From Alteromonas sp. KUL49 (GTDB taxonomy: Bacteria > Pseudomonadota > Gammaproteobacteria > Enterobacterales > Alteromonadaceae): a stretch of 46,886 bases of DNA. Positions 16,942 through 25,319 of this stretch are shown in pieces (positions within the stretch are counted from its first letter, which is position 1; each line of letters begins with the position of its first letter). The position numbers were made by a program, and so were the translations under genes. The stretch lies in contig NZ_BJKL01000017.1 in assembly GCF_006538345.1 (NCBI RefSeq), forward strand, positions 1-46,886, given 5' to 3'. The notes under the pieces were generated by a model. That model saw only the letters and a program-made list of their open reading frames with translations. It had not been told where the DNA came from and ran no database searches.

Positions 16942-16970
16942 GCCCTGCTCACCAAAGAGCAGGGCTGTCT
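16942..16970 (+). terminator. Hairpin after the YjbH-like gene, probable partial terminator
   Basis: A nine-base perfect GC-rich stem GCCCTGCTC / GAGCAGGGC with a six-base loop lies 13 bases after the stop codon. The following TGTCTTTAG is only a weak T tract, so termination may be incomplete and the next two genes may be read through. Confidence 0.65.
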
Positions 16971-16986
16971 TTAGTCAGAGAAAATA

Positions 16987-18072
16987 GTGCCTAAAATACT
17001 CTTTATACCTGTTTCTAGCGAGACCGGAGTGGGTGAATATCAACGCTCACTGAATATTGCTGAGAGTTTGCGAGCCAAATTCTCTCATTGGGAAATTAGT
17101 TTTGTTATTAATAGACATGCTCCCTATGCGTCTAATTGCCCCTTTCCTTGTATCTTAGTGGATAAATCGCCCACAAAAGTAAAGCGTGAGTTGAACAAAA
17201 TTATAAAAGCGGAAAGCCCTGATATTGTCGTTTTTGATGCGTCGGGCAGGGCAGGTAACTTTAGGGTTGCCAAAGAGACTGGCGCAAAAGTCATCTTTAT
17301 CTCACAGCATGCCAAGAAAACAGCAAGAGGCCTCAAGGCAAATCGTATCAGGTATATCGATAAACACATCGTTGTACAGCCAACGTTTATGCGAAAACCT
17401 TTTGCCTACTTCGAGCAAGTAAAATTGCGACTTAACCCGTTGGCAATACCTACTCATGTGGGAACACTATATCAGCAACCCGATGATAGCGAGCTAAAAA
17501 GACAGTTTGCATTGGAGCGCACAAAAGCGAATCTATTGGTGGTCAGCGCTGGTTCTGGTAGCCATTACCTCGATGATGGGCGTTTAGCGTCAGATGTGTA
17601 TTACGATCTGGCCTTATATGGGGCGATGCAACGGGAGCTTGATGTGGTTTTTGTCTCTGGTGTGAGTTGTCCTAGGGAATATCCGTCTGTAGACGGAGTA
17701 CGTGTTGTAAAATCGTTGAGTAATCGCGCCTTTCTCGCTTTACTCTCTCAGGCAAACTTTGCCACTCTGAGTGGGGGAAGCACTTTGCTTCAGGCAATAG
17801 AGCTAGGTATCCCAACGCTCACATCGCCAGTTTCGAAGGATCAGAGCGCAAGAATATCCGCTTGTGAAAATGAATCTCTGTGTATAAGCGCAAGTTCAAA
17901 TAAACAGAGTTTAATCGCTGGGCTAGATGCTTTGTTAAAGCAGCCTCATCAGCTAATAGATAGCCTTTCTCGCTATAGTGAAGAGAAAGATGAAAGCTTG
18001 GGTATGAATTACGTCCTGTCCATGTTTGTGGAACTAATGAATCTCAAACAGGAAGCGTGTAAGAATGCATAG
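16987..18072 (+). CDS. Putative GT-B fold glycosyltransferase
   Basis: A 361-residue cytoplasmic protein with the look of a MurG/PseG-type GT-B glycosyltransferase. The N-terminal Rossmann-like half starts PKILFIPVSSETGVGEYQRSLNIAESL. The C-terminal half contains LLVVSAGSGS, an inter-domain start, and LSGGSTLLQAIELGIPTLTSP near residue 260, which resembles the nucleotide-sugar binding GGxxTxxEAxxxGxP motif. GTG is the start codon and the ribosome binding site is weak. The gene overlaps the next by eight bases. It presumably adds a sugar to the polysaccharide made by this locus or to LPS. Donor and acceptor cannot be told. Confidence 0.6.
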   Translation: MPKILFIPVSSETGVGEYQRSLNIAESLRAKFSHWEISFVINRHAPYASNCPFPCILVDKSPTKVKRELNKIIKAESPDIVVFDASGRAGNFRVAKETGAKVIFISQHAKKTARGLKANRIRYIDKHIVVQPTFMRKPFAYFEQVKLRLNPLAIPTHVGTLYQQPDDSELKRQFALERTKANLLVVSAGSGSHYLDDGRLASDVYYDLALYGAMQRELDVVFVSGVSCPREYPSVDGVRVVKSLSNRAFLALLSQANFATLSGGSTLLQAIELGIPTLTSPVSKDQSARISACENESLCISASSNKQSLIAGLDALLKQPHQLIDSLSRYSEEKDESLGMNYVLSMFVELMNLKQEACKNA

Positions 18073-19129
18073 CAGTGTTATTGCCATTGGTCCGGTAAAA
18101 AAACAAGCAAGCTTTCACTGGGTAGTGACTGATGTCGTTGAACATATACTGGCTAATGAAATGATGAACGACGTAAAAATTATATACTTTGATGACGAAG
18201 ATGATGTCAGTGGCAAATATGATGCGTATTTTTTTGTTAAAGCACTGCCGTCACTGAAGACCATTCAGTCTTTGCAGCACACAAAACTCTTTTTTGTTCC
18301 AATAGATTACTTTTCTTACCCTTTTAAACTTACGCTAGAGGCCATAAAACTTCGTTATTTTCACGGTGTCCTGTGTCACAGTCTGCATTTGGCTAATCAA
18401 CTCGCTGATATTACGCCTATATTTCACATCGACCACTACGCAAAATTCCCATTTTCTAGGACTACTACTGGCCGTCAAAATTCGTCAGTTGCGTGGGTTG
18501 GGGTGCATGAATATATAGCGAGTACCCTCGACTATTTAAATCAACACGACATACTTAAAAGGTTTCAGCACTACGAATTTTTAACCAACATCAATGCATT
18601 AAAGCCTCGACGCATCAAAAAATTGAAACAAGCGCTAACGGCACTAAATTTACCCGCAAATATTGAAAAGTCTGACGATGTATTGATTGTTAACGGGGTG
18701 CGTTTTCAACAATGGAGTGAGGAGAAACAAGCGCAGGTGATATCTGAATGTGAATTGGTCATTGATATCAAACAAGACGGATTTAGGCATCAAGTGAAGC
18801 CACCTACCAAGTGTCAGCTTTATGCGACTTCTGGGGTACCTGTGTACGTTAATGACATTCACCCTGCAATAGCACAGTTAAGTCATGACGGAATAACACT
18901 GAGGACCATTAATCAGCTATTAGACAATGATAATGAAGCGCCATCAGTATATGGACAAGCTTTGCGAGAACAAACGCAAACTCGGTATAGTTTGAGAAAT
19001 GTTGCTGAGCGATACCGTGACGTTATTCAACAGTGTTTATCAACTAGCTATGAGCCACATCAGTTTTCATATCAGAGCTATTGGCAGTATTTAAAAGCGA
19101 AAATCTACGGTTTTTTTGAAAAAGCCTAA
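18065..19129 (+). CDS. Glycosyltransferase-like protein of unknown specificity
   Basis: I do not recognise this 354-residue protein with certainty. It has no signal peptide or membrane helix. Its C-terminal half (VIDIKQDGFRHQVKPPTKCQLYATSGVPVYVND) resembles the nucleotide-binding half of GT-B glycosyltransferases, where an acidic or Lys/Pro-rich helix precedes a change of locality such as GVPV. The N-terminal part (DAYFFVKALPSLKTIQSL; KLFFVPIDYFSYPF) would be the acceptor half. It begins inside the preceding gene (eight-base overlap), so the two are surely translated together and probably act in one pathway, perhaps as a pair. Confidence 0.45.
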   Translation: MHSSVIAIGPVKKQASFHWVVTDVVEHILANEMMNDVKIIYFDDEDDVSGKYDAYFFVKALPSLKTIQSLQHTKLFFVPIDYFSYPFKLTLEAIKLRYFHGVLCHSLHLANQLADITPIFHIDHYAKFPFSRTTTGRQNSSVAWVGVHEYIASTLDYLNQHDILKRFQHYEFLTNINALKPRRIKKLKQALTALNLPANIEKSDDVLIVNGVRFQQWSEEKQAQVISECELVIDIKQDGFRHQVKPPTKCQLYATSGVPVYVNDIHPAIAQLSHDGITLRTINQLLDNDNEAPSVYGQALREQTQTRYSLRNVAERYRDVIQQCLSTSYEPHQFSYQSYWQYLKAKIYGFFEKA

Positions 19130-19224
19130 TGGCCGTTTTTGGATGAACTAGTTAGACAATTGGAGCTGAATACAGCGTTTTGATTAAAGAAGTAGCCAAA
19201 AAGTAACCTTTTTTGACTTTCTTA

Positions 19225-19253
19225 TTGAAATAGATCCCCCTTTGCTGTATAAA
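19225..19253 (+). promoter_or_regulatory. Sigma-70 promoter of rpmB-rpmG
   Basis: TTGAAA (19225-19230) and TATAAA (19248-19253) are separated by exactly 17 bases. The predicted start near 19260 gives a leader of about 95 bases before rpmB. Strong promoters of this kind are usual for ribosomal protein genes. Confidence 0.8.
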
Positions 19254-19355
19254 ATGCGCCCTCTAATTTATAGTAATACGCCATTTGACCGAGCAACTGT
19301 TTTCAGGGTCGGATCGACTGGCAAGACAGTTATCGTTGTTCTGGAGACAAATACA

Positions 19356-19592
19356 ATGTCAAGAGTATGCCAAGTAACAGGTAAGCGTCCAGCGGTTGGT
19401 AATAACCGTTCACACGCAAGAAACGCGACTCGTCGTCGCTTTTTACCAAACCTTCAATCTCACCGTTTTTGGGTTGAGAGCGAAAGCCGTTTCGTTAAAC
19501 TACGTTTGTCAGCTAAAGGCATGCGTATCATCGATAAAAAAGGCATTGATGCAGTATTAACTGACATGCGTGCCCGTGGTGAGAAAATCTAA
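19356..19592 (+). CDS. rpmB: Ribosomal protein L28
   Basis: Seventy-eight residues starting MSRVCQVTGKRPAVGNN, the canonical L28 start, with HARNATRRRFLPNLQSHRFW in the middle, and ending ADMRARGEKI-like (TDMRARGEKI). It is a component of the 50S subunit. The open frame extends 38 codons upstream, but the ATG at 19356 with GGAG eight to ten bases before it gives the universal length. It is followed after 12 bases by rpmG, its standard partner. Confidence 0.98.
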   Translation: MSRVCQVTGKRPAVGNNRSHARNATRRRFLPNLQSHRFWVESESRFVKLRLSAKGMRIIDKKGIDAVLTDMRARGEKI

Positions 19593-19604
19593 GGAAGCCT
19601 AACA

Positions 19605-19760
19605 ATGCGTGATAAAATCAAATTAGTTTCTTCAGCAGGTACTGGTTTCTTCTACACTACCGACAAGAACAAGCGTAACATGCCTGGCAAAATGGAGATC
19701 AAAAAGTACGATCCCGTTGTGCGTAAGCACGTTATGTTCAAAGAGGCAAAAATCAAGTAA
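19605..19760 (+). CDS. rpmG: Ribosomal protein L33
   Basis: Fifty-one residues starting MRDKIKLVSSAGTGFFYTT and ending HVMFKEAKIK, typical of L33 of the 50S subunit. It is the cysteine-free form, since the usual zinc ribbon Cys pairs are absent, as in E. coli L33. It follows rpmB by 12 bases (AAGGAAGCC serves as ribosome binding site) and is closed by a strong terminator. Confidence 0.98.
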   Translation: MRDKIKLVSSAGTGFFYTTDKNKRNMPGKMEIKKYDPVVRKHVMFKEAKIK

Positions 19761-19782
19761 TTAGCTTGCTTTTGTCTCCACG

Positions 19783-19808
19783 AAAACCCGGCCTTTGCCG
19801 GGTTTTTT
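19783..19808 (+). terminator. Rho-independent terminator of rpmB-rpmG
   Basis: AAAACCCGGC, a short CTTT loop, then GCCGGGTTTTTT. The stem is GC-rich and the T tract is long; it lies about 22 bases after the rpmG stop codon. Confidence 0.93.
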
Positions 19809-19894
19809 GCGTTTTGGTATCTCAGGCGAGTTTTTTTAACCATCTACTATGGGTTATTATTCGATATCTGCTGTAGATAAGTTAAGGGTTTACT

Positions 19895-20365
19895 TTGGCG
19901 AGACTCTCTAAGCCTGCGATGAATAACGTAGTGATTGTGGCTATGTTACTCATGATTGCATTGTTCAATTTGGATAGCTTTCTTCCTCATTCCAACACTC
20001 CAGTATCACAAACACTGTTACCCAATGATGCTTATGTTTTAAAGATAGAGCACGACAACAACGCTTTAGAGCGTTCCGGTCAGCAATGGCGACAAGTGTC
20101 TACAGCGACAGAGCTACCTATGCCTACAGTTCAATACGCGAACTGGCAGCGAGGGATCTTACTTCCAGTAGTAGATCCCAGTGAAGATCTTACAGCCATT
20201 ACTCCTTTCATTGTGGTGGTTTGGATGGCTGGTAGTGTGGAGGGATTAGTCTACGCATTTTATCCCATCGAAGGCGCGACGATAGTACGTCACAACAATC
20301 AATGGTACACCTTAGAAAACGTTGCCTTGATACAATTACTACCATGGATTTCTCGCAATGCCTGA
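19895..20365 (+). CDS. Small membrane-anchored protein upstream of mutM, unknown function
   Basis: I do not recognise this 156-residue protein. Residues 9-27 (NNVVIVAMLLMIALFNLDSF) form one hydrophobic segment, probably an uncleaved signal anchor, followed by a periplasmic domain of about 125 residues. It shows no cysteine pairs or known motif. It overlaps mutM by eight bases, so it is probably co-transcribed and coupled with it. The link to DNA repair may be no more than shared transcription. Confidence 0.7.
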   Translation: MARLSKPAMNNVVIVAMLLMIALFNLDSFLPHSNTPVSQTLLPNDAYVLKIEHDNNALERSGQQWRQVSTATELPMPTVQYANWQRGILLPVVDPSEDLTAITPFIVVVWMAGSVEGLVYAFYPIEGATIVRHNNQWYTLENVALIQLLPWISRNA

Positions 20366-21167
20366 ATTACCAGAAGTTGAAGTGAGTCGATTAGGCGTTA
20401 CTCCCCACCTTGACGGCCAAAAAATAGAAAAAGTCATCGTAAGAGAATCGAGAATGCGCTGGCCTATACCAGAAGACGTGCAACAGGCCGTAGGTCACAC
20501 GATTTTGTCCGTGCATAGGAGAGCAAAGTACCTTCTTATCGACACTGATGTTGGCAGCTTAATTTACCACCTTGGAATGTCTGGAAAACTCAGAGTGATC
20601 GACAAAGACATACCGTTGATCAAGCACGATCATGTGGATCTGGTATTGGCGTCTGGAAAATGTTTGCGATTTAACGACCCTAGACGCTTTGGCGCTGTTT
20701 TGTGGCAACCCACTGGAACATCCCTTCAGTTGATGGCTAACTTGGGCCCTGAGCCTCTTACAGACGATTTTGATCACAAACGCTTATTCAATCTGTCGAG
20801 AGGCAAGAAGAGCGCGGTTAAAAACTTCATTATGGATAATGGCGTTGTTGTTGGTGTTGGTAATATCTACGCTAACGAAGCGCTTTTTATGGCAGGTATT
20901 GATCCGAGACGACATGCTGGCAAAGTTAGCCAAACGAGGTATGTAACACTGACAACGGCTATTAAAGACGTGCTAGCGAAAGCGATAGAGCAGGGAGGCA
21001 CCACGCTAAAGGATTTTGCGCAGACCGACGGTAATCCTGGTTATTTTGCTCAACATTTACGAGTCTATGGCCGTAAAGGTGAGCTTTGTGAAGTATGTGA
21101 CACTGAGATTAAAAGCGTGGTCATTGGGCAAAGAAATACCTTCTATTGCCCGTCTTGTCAGCGTTAG
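20358..21167 (+). CDS. mutM: Formamidopyrimidine-DNA glycosylase (Fpg)
   Basis: A 269-residue Fpg/MutM, which excises 8-oxoguanine and ring-opened purines from DNA and nicks at the abasic site. The N-terminal PELPEVE supplies the catalytic proline and glutamate. Conserved FNDPRRFGA and VGNIYANEALF (helix-two-turn-helix) follow, and the C-terminal zinc finger is complete: C-x2-C in LCEVCD and C-x2-C in YCPSC. Length and order fit the family. It overlaps the small membrane protein gene by eight bases and converges with coaD with only 17 bases between stops. Confidence 0.97.
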   Translation: MPELPEVEVSRLGVTPHLDGQKIEKVIVRESRMRWPIPEDVQQAVGHTILSVHRRAKYLLIDTDVGSLIYHLGMSGKLRVIDKDIPLIKHDHVDLVLASGKCLRFNDPRRFGAVLWQPTGTSLQLMANLGPEPLTDDFDHKRLFNLSRGKKSAVKNFIMDNGVVVGVGNIYANEALFMAGIDPRRHAGKVSQTRYVTLTTAIKDVLAKAIEQGGTTLKDFAQTDGNPGYFAQHLRVYGRKGELCEVCDTEIKSVVIGQRNTFYCPSCQR

Positions 21168-21184
21168 TGCTTCAACACAGCAAG

Positions 21185-21667
21185 TTAACCGTGTAGTCGT
21201 TTGATTAAGGCGGCTTCAACCACAGGGTGACAAAACTCGCTAACCTTGCCTTTGTGAAGGGCTACCTCTTTTACAAGGGTAGAGGAGATAAATGAGTTTT
21301 CTTCTGAGGGAGTCAAGAACACACTCTCCAATTTAGGGTTTAACCGCCTATTCATGTTGGCGAGCTGAAACTCATATTCAAAATCAGAAACTGCACGTAA
21401 TCCGCGAATCAGTACTGATGCATGTTGTTGATCAGCAAAATCTGCCAGTAAACCAGTAAAGCCAACCACTTCAACATTGGATAAGTGCGCTGTTGCATGC
21501 TTTATCATATCCACTCGTTCTTCTAGACTGAAAAGCGGCTTTTTACTGGGGTTCGAAGCAATAGCAACTACAACCTCAGAGAACATAACAGAGGCGCGTT
21601 GAATTAAGTCTGAGTGACCATTAGTAATGGGATCAAAAGTCCCTGGGTATAGTGCTCTAGTGTGCAT
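21185..21667 (-). CDS. coaD: Phosphopantetheine adenylyltransferase
   Basis: A 160-residue CoaD performing the penultimate step of coenzyme A synthesis. The nucleotidyltransferase motif appears as YPGTFDPITNGHSDLI (T/HxGH type), with LIRGLRAVSDFEYEFQLANMNR and the ISSTLVKEVALHKG segment typical of the family. Length is usual. It stands convergent with mutM, keeping the neighbourhood seen in many gammaproteobacteria, and is followed on its own strand by no obvious partner. Confidence 0.97.
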   Translation of the reverse strand: MHTRALYPGTFDPITNGHSDLIQRASVMFSEVVVAIASNPSKKPLFSLEERVDMIKHATAHLSNVEVVGFTGLLADFADQQHASVLIRGLRAVSDFEYEFQLANMNRRLNPKLESVFLTPSEENSFISSTLVKEVALHKGKVSEFCHPVVEAALIKRLHG

Positions 21668-21743
21668 AGGTTTTGGTCTAGTTTAATATTGAGAAAACAG
21701 TAACGATAATTGCAACGTGATGCAATTTACTTAGCTCAGAATC

Positions 21744-22472
21744 TTAGCGTCTGTTGTCAGGCGCTTTCGTATCCTTTCTTAAAATACAACCAGTCGGATT
21801 CTTGCCAGTAAAACGCTTTGTTTTTGTGACTTCTTTATGAAGTGAACGAAGTAGGCGTGAAATATTGTCAGACTTCCAATGATCACCGGTTTTGATGCTG
21901 CACCTATCAAAGTCAATAATCCATACTTGATCTTGGTCGTCCAACATAATATTTCGCACGTTGGCGTCATGGTGATAAACCTGACAGTCGTGCATGTTTT
22001 TAACGGCAATACCTACGTCGCGCCACTGGTCTGGTGTTAATGGTTTGCGCGTAAGCAGGTGGTGTAGGTCCACACTATTAGGGATAGCACGGGTAATCAA
22101 ATCACCGCGATAAATCAAACCGCTGCGTTGCACGCTAGCTGCAACAGGTGTTGGAACCTTTAAACCCTTTGCTCGCATGTGTGTAAGTAATTCAAATTCT
22201 TCGAATGGTCTAGATTTCGCTACACCAGTAAAGAGGTATTGGTCTGATAGGCACTTTCCTATTAATCCCCCGCGGCGAAAATGGCGGAGTACCCAGTCGT
22301 GACCTTCATTATGGATAAATAAGGTTGTTCCGCGACCTTTAGCTTTCCCAGTTATCTTTCCACTTTGTTCCCAATAAATGGCGGAAAACAGTGATGCACT
22401 TGGAGTAGAAACAACTTGTGGGTCATAAATAATATGATGACCATCAAGGAACTCTTGGCGTATTGTCGTCAT
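21744..22472 (-). CDS. kdkA: 3-deoxy-D-manno-octulosonic acid (Kdo) kinase
   Basis: A 242-residue kinase of the KdkA/WaaP type, which phosphorylates the Kdo residue of the LPS inner core. Protein-kinase-like motifs are visible: HHDANVRN (catalytic D169, N174) and IIDFDRC (metal-binding D187). The opening part contains GRGTTLFIHNEGHDWVLRHFRRGG, the glycine-rich and lysine-equivalent region of the family. It lies next to a heptosyltransferase-like gene on the other strand, consistent with an LPS core locus. It is likely cytoplasmic and associated with the inner membrane face. Confidence 0.9.
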   Translation of the reverse strand: MTTIRQEFLDGHHIIYDPQVVSTPSASLFSAIYWEQSGKITGKAKGRGTTLFIHNEGHDWVLRHFRRGGLIGKCLSDQYLFTGVAKSRPFEEFELLTHMRAKGLKVPTPVAASVQRSGLIYRGDLITRAIPNSVDLHHLLTRKPLTPDQWRDVGIAVKNMHDCQVYHHDANVRNIMLDDQDQVWIIDFDRCSIKTGDHWKSDNISRLLRSLHKEVTKTKRFTGKNPTGCILRKDTKAPDNRR

Positions 22473-22545
22473 TGGGCGCGCATCTTATGGTAAATTGTTT
22501 ATTCTAATGATTTATTCACGCTTTTCAGCTTTAGAGAGTGATTCT

Positions 22546-23574
22546 GTGGGAAAAAAAATTTGCATCATGCGTTTATCAGCCATTGGTGATGTTTGTCATG
22601 CGGTAGCCATGGTTACCCGTATTCGCAACCAGTGGCCTGATGCTGAAATTACCTGGGTCATAGGTAAAATTGAGTACCAGTTAGTGAAACTTATCCCTAA
22701 CGTGCGATTTGTTATCTTCGACAAACGAGAGGGGAAGGCTGCTGTTAAGAAGCTTGAAACGGCGCTGAGCGCTGAAAACTTTGACGCGCTTTTAATGATG
22801 CAGGTAGCGTTGCGAGCTAACTTGGCTTCGCGAGTGATAAAGGCAAAAACTCGCATAGGTTTTGATTGGGCGAGAAGCAAAGAGTTACATTGGTTATTCG
22901 CCAATAAACGCATTGCACCCAGAAAACATGCGCACGTACTAGATGGTTTTATGGATTTTGCTGATGCCCTCGGTGTTCCATCGCAATCAACAGTATCGTG
23001 GGACATTCCAATTTCAGAAGAAGACTCACAATGGGGGCTGCAAAAAGCGGCAGAGCTGGGTGACTATGCCGTTATCGCTCCTGCTGCGAGTAAAGCCGAG
23101 CGCAACTGGTTACCCGAGCGTTACGCAAAAGTTGCTGAACACATAGCGCAAATGGGTAAAAAGGTGATTTTAGTTGGTGGACCTGGTGTCCTAGATAGAA
23201 GTACGGCTGACGCTATTCTTAAGCATACTCAAGTCATTGCCGAGGACTATACTGCAAAAACGTCTCTCCATCAGTTAGTCGCGCTTTTGCGACACGCGAA
23301 GTTGGTTATTGCACCAGACACTGGACCCGCACATATGGCGACAATGGTGGGTACGCCTGTTATTGGGCTTTACGCACACTCAAATCCCCTTAGAACAGGC
23401 CCGTATAAAGATATCGACAACGCATGTTCCGTGTATGAAGAGTGTATCGCTGAACAAAGAGGTAAGCCTTGGCAAGCCTTACCCTGGGGCGTAAGAGCCA
23501 AGGGCAGTGACTTGATGCAAAAGATCAGTGTGGAGTCAGTGATCGACAAAGTGGATAAATTATTCGTTAGTTAA
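22546..23574 (+). CDS. Glycosyltransferase family 9 protein, LPS heptosyltransferase-like
   Basis: A GT9 enzyme of about 342 residues. The start KKICIMRLSAIGDVCHAVAMVTRIRNQWPDAEITWVIG is that of LPS heptosyltransferases, which add heptose to the inner core. The C-terminal donor half shows APAASKAERNWLPERYA, VILVGGPG and VIAPDTGPAHMATMVGTPVIGLY (the D-x-GP-xH motif). I prefer the GTG at 22546, preceded by AGAGAG, because the frame from 22495 adds 17 residues not seen in relatives. It is divergent from kdkA. Whether the sugar is heptose I, II or another cannot be read. Confidence 0.87.
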   Translation: MGKKICIMRLSAIGDVCHAVAMVTRIRNQWPDAEITWVIGKIEYQLVKLIPNVRFVIFDKREGKAAVKKLETALSAENFDALLMMQVALRANLASRVIKAKTRIGFDWARSKELHWLFANKRIAPRKHAHVLDGFMDFADALGVPSQSTVSWDIPISEEDSQWGLQKAAELGDYAVIAPAASKAERNWLPERYAKVAEHIAQMGKKVILVGGPGVLDRSTADAILKHTQVIAEDYTAKTSLHQLVALLRHAKLVIAPDTGPAHMATMVGTPVIGLYAHSNPLRTGPYKDIDNACSVYEECIAEQRGKPWQALPWGVRAKGSDLMQKISVESVIDKVDKLFVS

Positions 23575-23661
23575 CCGGCATTTTTGTGGCAAAGCCATTG
23601 GCATTATCTACACTTGTGAAGAGAGAGCGCTTTCGCTTATCGCTTACATGGAGAGTATCCA

Positions 23662-24129
23662 ATGGCAGTGCATCTATTCATACGACAGATGCGATTGCGA
23701 GCCAGACACTTACTTATACCCATCCTAATAATTCTTCTAACGGTATTTACAGGTAGGCTTGCAGCCGCTGAGTCGATTCAAATTTTTGCTCATCGCAGTG
23801 TGGCAACGTCTTCTTTAACCCAAAGTGAAGTACGGCAAATATTTACGGGTATGAAGCAACACTGGCCCGATGGGCAGCGTATTCGTGTGTTCGTGCTCGC
23901 GGATAACTCGGATCTTCACAAAGCTTTTTGTCGCGAAAAGCTGCAAATGTTTCCTTATCAGCTAAACAGAATCTGGGATCAAATGACGTACTCCGGGCAA
24001 GGTGACGCGCCAACACGAGTCGGCAGTCTGCAAGAACTCATTGATATTATCGAAAAGACTGATGGCGCAATAGGTTATATCCAAGAGGGAAGTTACGAAA
24101 CCACTAAGTTAATCGAGGTGCAATCATGA
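23662..24129 (+). CDS. Periplasmic phosphate-binding-protein-like domain (PstS-like)
   Basis: A 155-residue exported protein with a long N-terminal hydrophobic signal (LLIPILIILLTVFTGRLAAA). The remainder contains SVATSSLTQSEVRQIFTGMKQHWPDGQRIRVFVLADNSDLHKAFCREKL and a DGAIGYIQEG near the end, a pattern found in short PstS-like proteins that represent one lobe of a phosphate or anion binding protein. No transporter genes lie nearby. The ATG follows GGAGAG. It overlaps the next, porin-like gene by four bases (ATGA), and a GGDEF-EAL gene follows, so a sensing role is plausible. Confidence 0.78.
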   Translation: MAVHLFIRQMRLRARHLLIPILIILLTVFTGRLAAAESIQIFAHRSVATSSLTQSEVRQIFTGMKQHWPDGQRIRVFVLADNSDLHKAFCREKLQMFPYQLNRIWDQMTYSGQGDAPTRVGSLQELIDIIEKTDGAIGYIQEGSYETTKLIEVQS

Positions 24130-25307
24130 GAAGGATCTTACCTGTAGTGATGCCTTTTTGTGCATTGGCTTGTTGTTCAACTGAGGTAATAGGGCAAGAG
24201 TTTTCTTGGCATGGTTACCTTTCTCAAGGCGTTACTCAATCAATTAACAGTAGATTTATTACTGACGATGAAAGCATTACCCCTGAGCTAACAGAAGTTG
24301 GTTTTAATGGACATTATCAGTTGTCGAGTAATATCAGTGTGGCAGGCCAAGTGGTTTATCTGGACGGTGGTAACCGATTTGAGCGCGGCGCCCGACTAGA
24401 CTATCTGTTCTTAGATTGGGAATTGCCGGAAATTGCTGGTTGGCAAAGTTATGTGCACATCGGTCGCTTTAAGAACAGACATTGGCTTTATTCTGCTACC
24501 CGGGACGTACCCCAAACTCGAGACACAGCAGTGTTACCTCAATCTGTTTATGCAGATGGCTTTCGAGATATCGCTTTGGGAAGTGACGGTGTTCATGCGG
24601 GCTTTACCCGTTACACCAACGAACATATCTGGGAAGTCAATTGGAGTTATGGGCGATCTCATATTAACAAAGCACAGACTGAATACTTGTTAGGTACAGA
24701 TGCAAAGGGAAGGGCTAAACAAGATTTTGTGCATCAGGCGAGTGTGTTTTTACAGCCTTCAGCGATGAATTGGAAGCTAGGGGCGAGTTGGTTGAGTTCA
24801 GATTTTCGATATGAACCTGCAGCCGTTGACTATCGATTTGCGGGTGATGTGGATTTTCTGCGGTTAATGGTCAGCGCACTGTACTTCTCAGAAAACTGGG
24901 AATTAAGTGCCGAATTGCTCAGAGAGATCCAAGATGCGCAGGGACTCTTTACGCCAACATACGAAGAAAAGAGACGTGGCGAAGGTGGATTTGTACAATT
25001 TAGGTATCGCTTTACGCCAGAAATCAGTGGGTTGATTGGATATGATACCTACACACATGATGTATCAGACGAAGACGGTGAACGACTTTTTGTCACCTCC
25101 GGTGGTGCTGTTCCTCCCTACTTTGGTTACATGGATGCTGTAGTGTTGGGAGCGCGATGGGATATTGCACCTCAGTGGCGACTGCAAGCGGAACATCATT
25201 GGGTAGATGGCGCAACGCGTGCGGTAAGTCTGTTAGACCGTAATATTGCGTCTCATACCGAAGAGCAATGGCGCATGTGGTCAATACAATTGATGTACTG
25301 GTTTTAG
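24126..25307 (+). CDS. Porin-like outer membrane beta-barrel protein
   Basis: A 393-residue protein with a signal peptide (MRRILPVVMPFCALACCSTEVIG) and a body rich in alternating aromatic beta strands (WHGYLSQGVTQSINSRF; WQSYVHIGRFKNRHWLYSATRDVP). It ends MYWF with a terminal aromatic residue, as outer membrane barrels do. I cannot tell substrate or family more finely. Its start overlaps the PstS-like gene by four bases and its stop lies 12 bases before the GGDEF-EAL gene, so the three form one unit. Confidence 0.8.
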   Translation: MRRILPVVMPFCALACCSTEVIGQEFSWHGYLSQGVTQSINSRFITDDESITPELTEVGFNGHYQLSSNISVAGQVVYLDGGNRFERGARLDYLFLDWELPEIAGWQSYVHIGRFKNRHWLYSATRDVPQTRDTAVLPQSVYADGFRDIALGSDGVHAGFTRYTNEHIWEVNWSYGRSHINKAQTEYLLGTDAKGRAKQDFVHQASVFLQPSAMNWKLGASWLSSDFRYEPAAVDYRFAGDVDFLRLMVSALYFSENWELSAELLREIQDAQGLFTPTYEEKRRGEGGFVQFRYRFTPEISGLIGYDTYTHDVSDEDGERLFVTSGGAVPPYFGYMDAVVLGARWDIAPQWRLQAEHHWVDGATRAVSLLDRNIASHTEEQWRMWSIQLMYWF

Positions 25308-25319
25308 TGAGCGTTCAGA

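Noticed and set aside
19242..19355. N-terminal extension of ribosomal protein L28
   Set aside because: The extra 38 codons precede the universal L28 start and overlap the promoter and leader.
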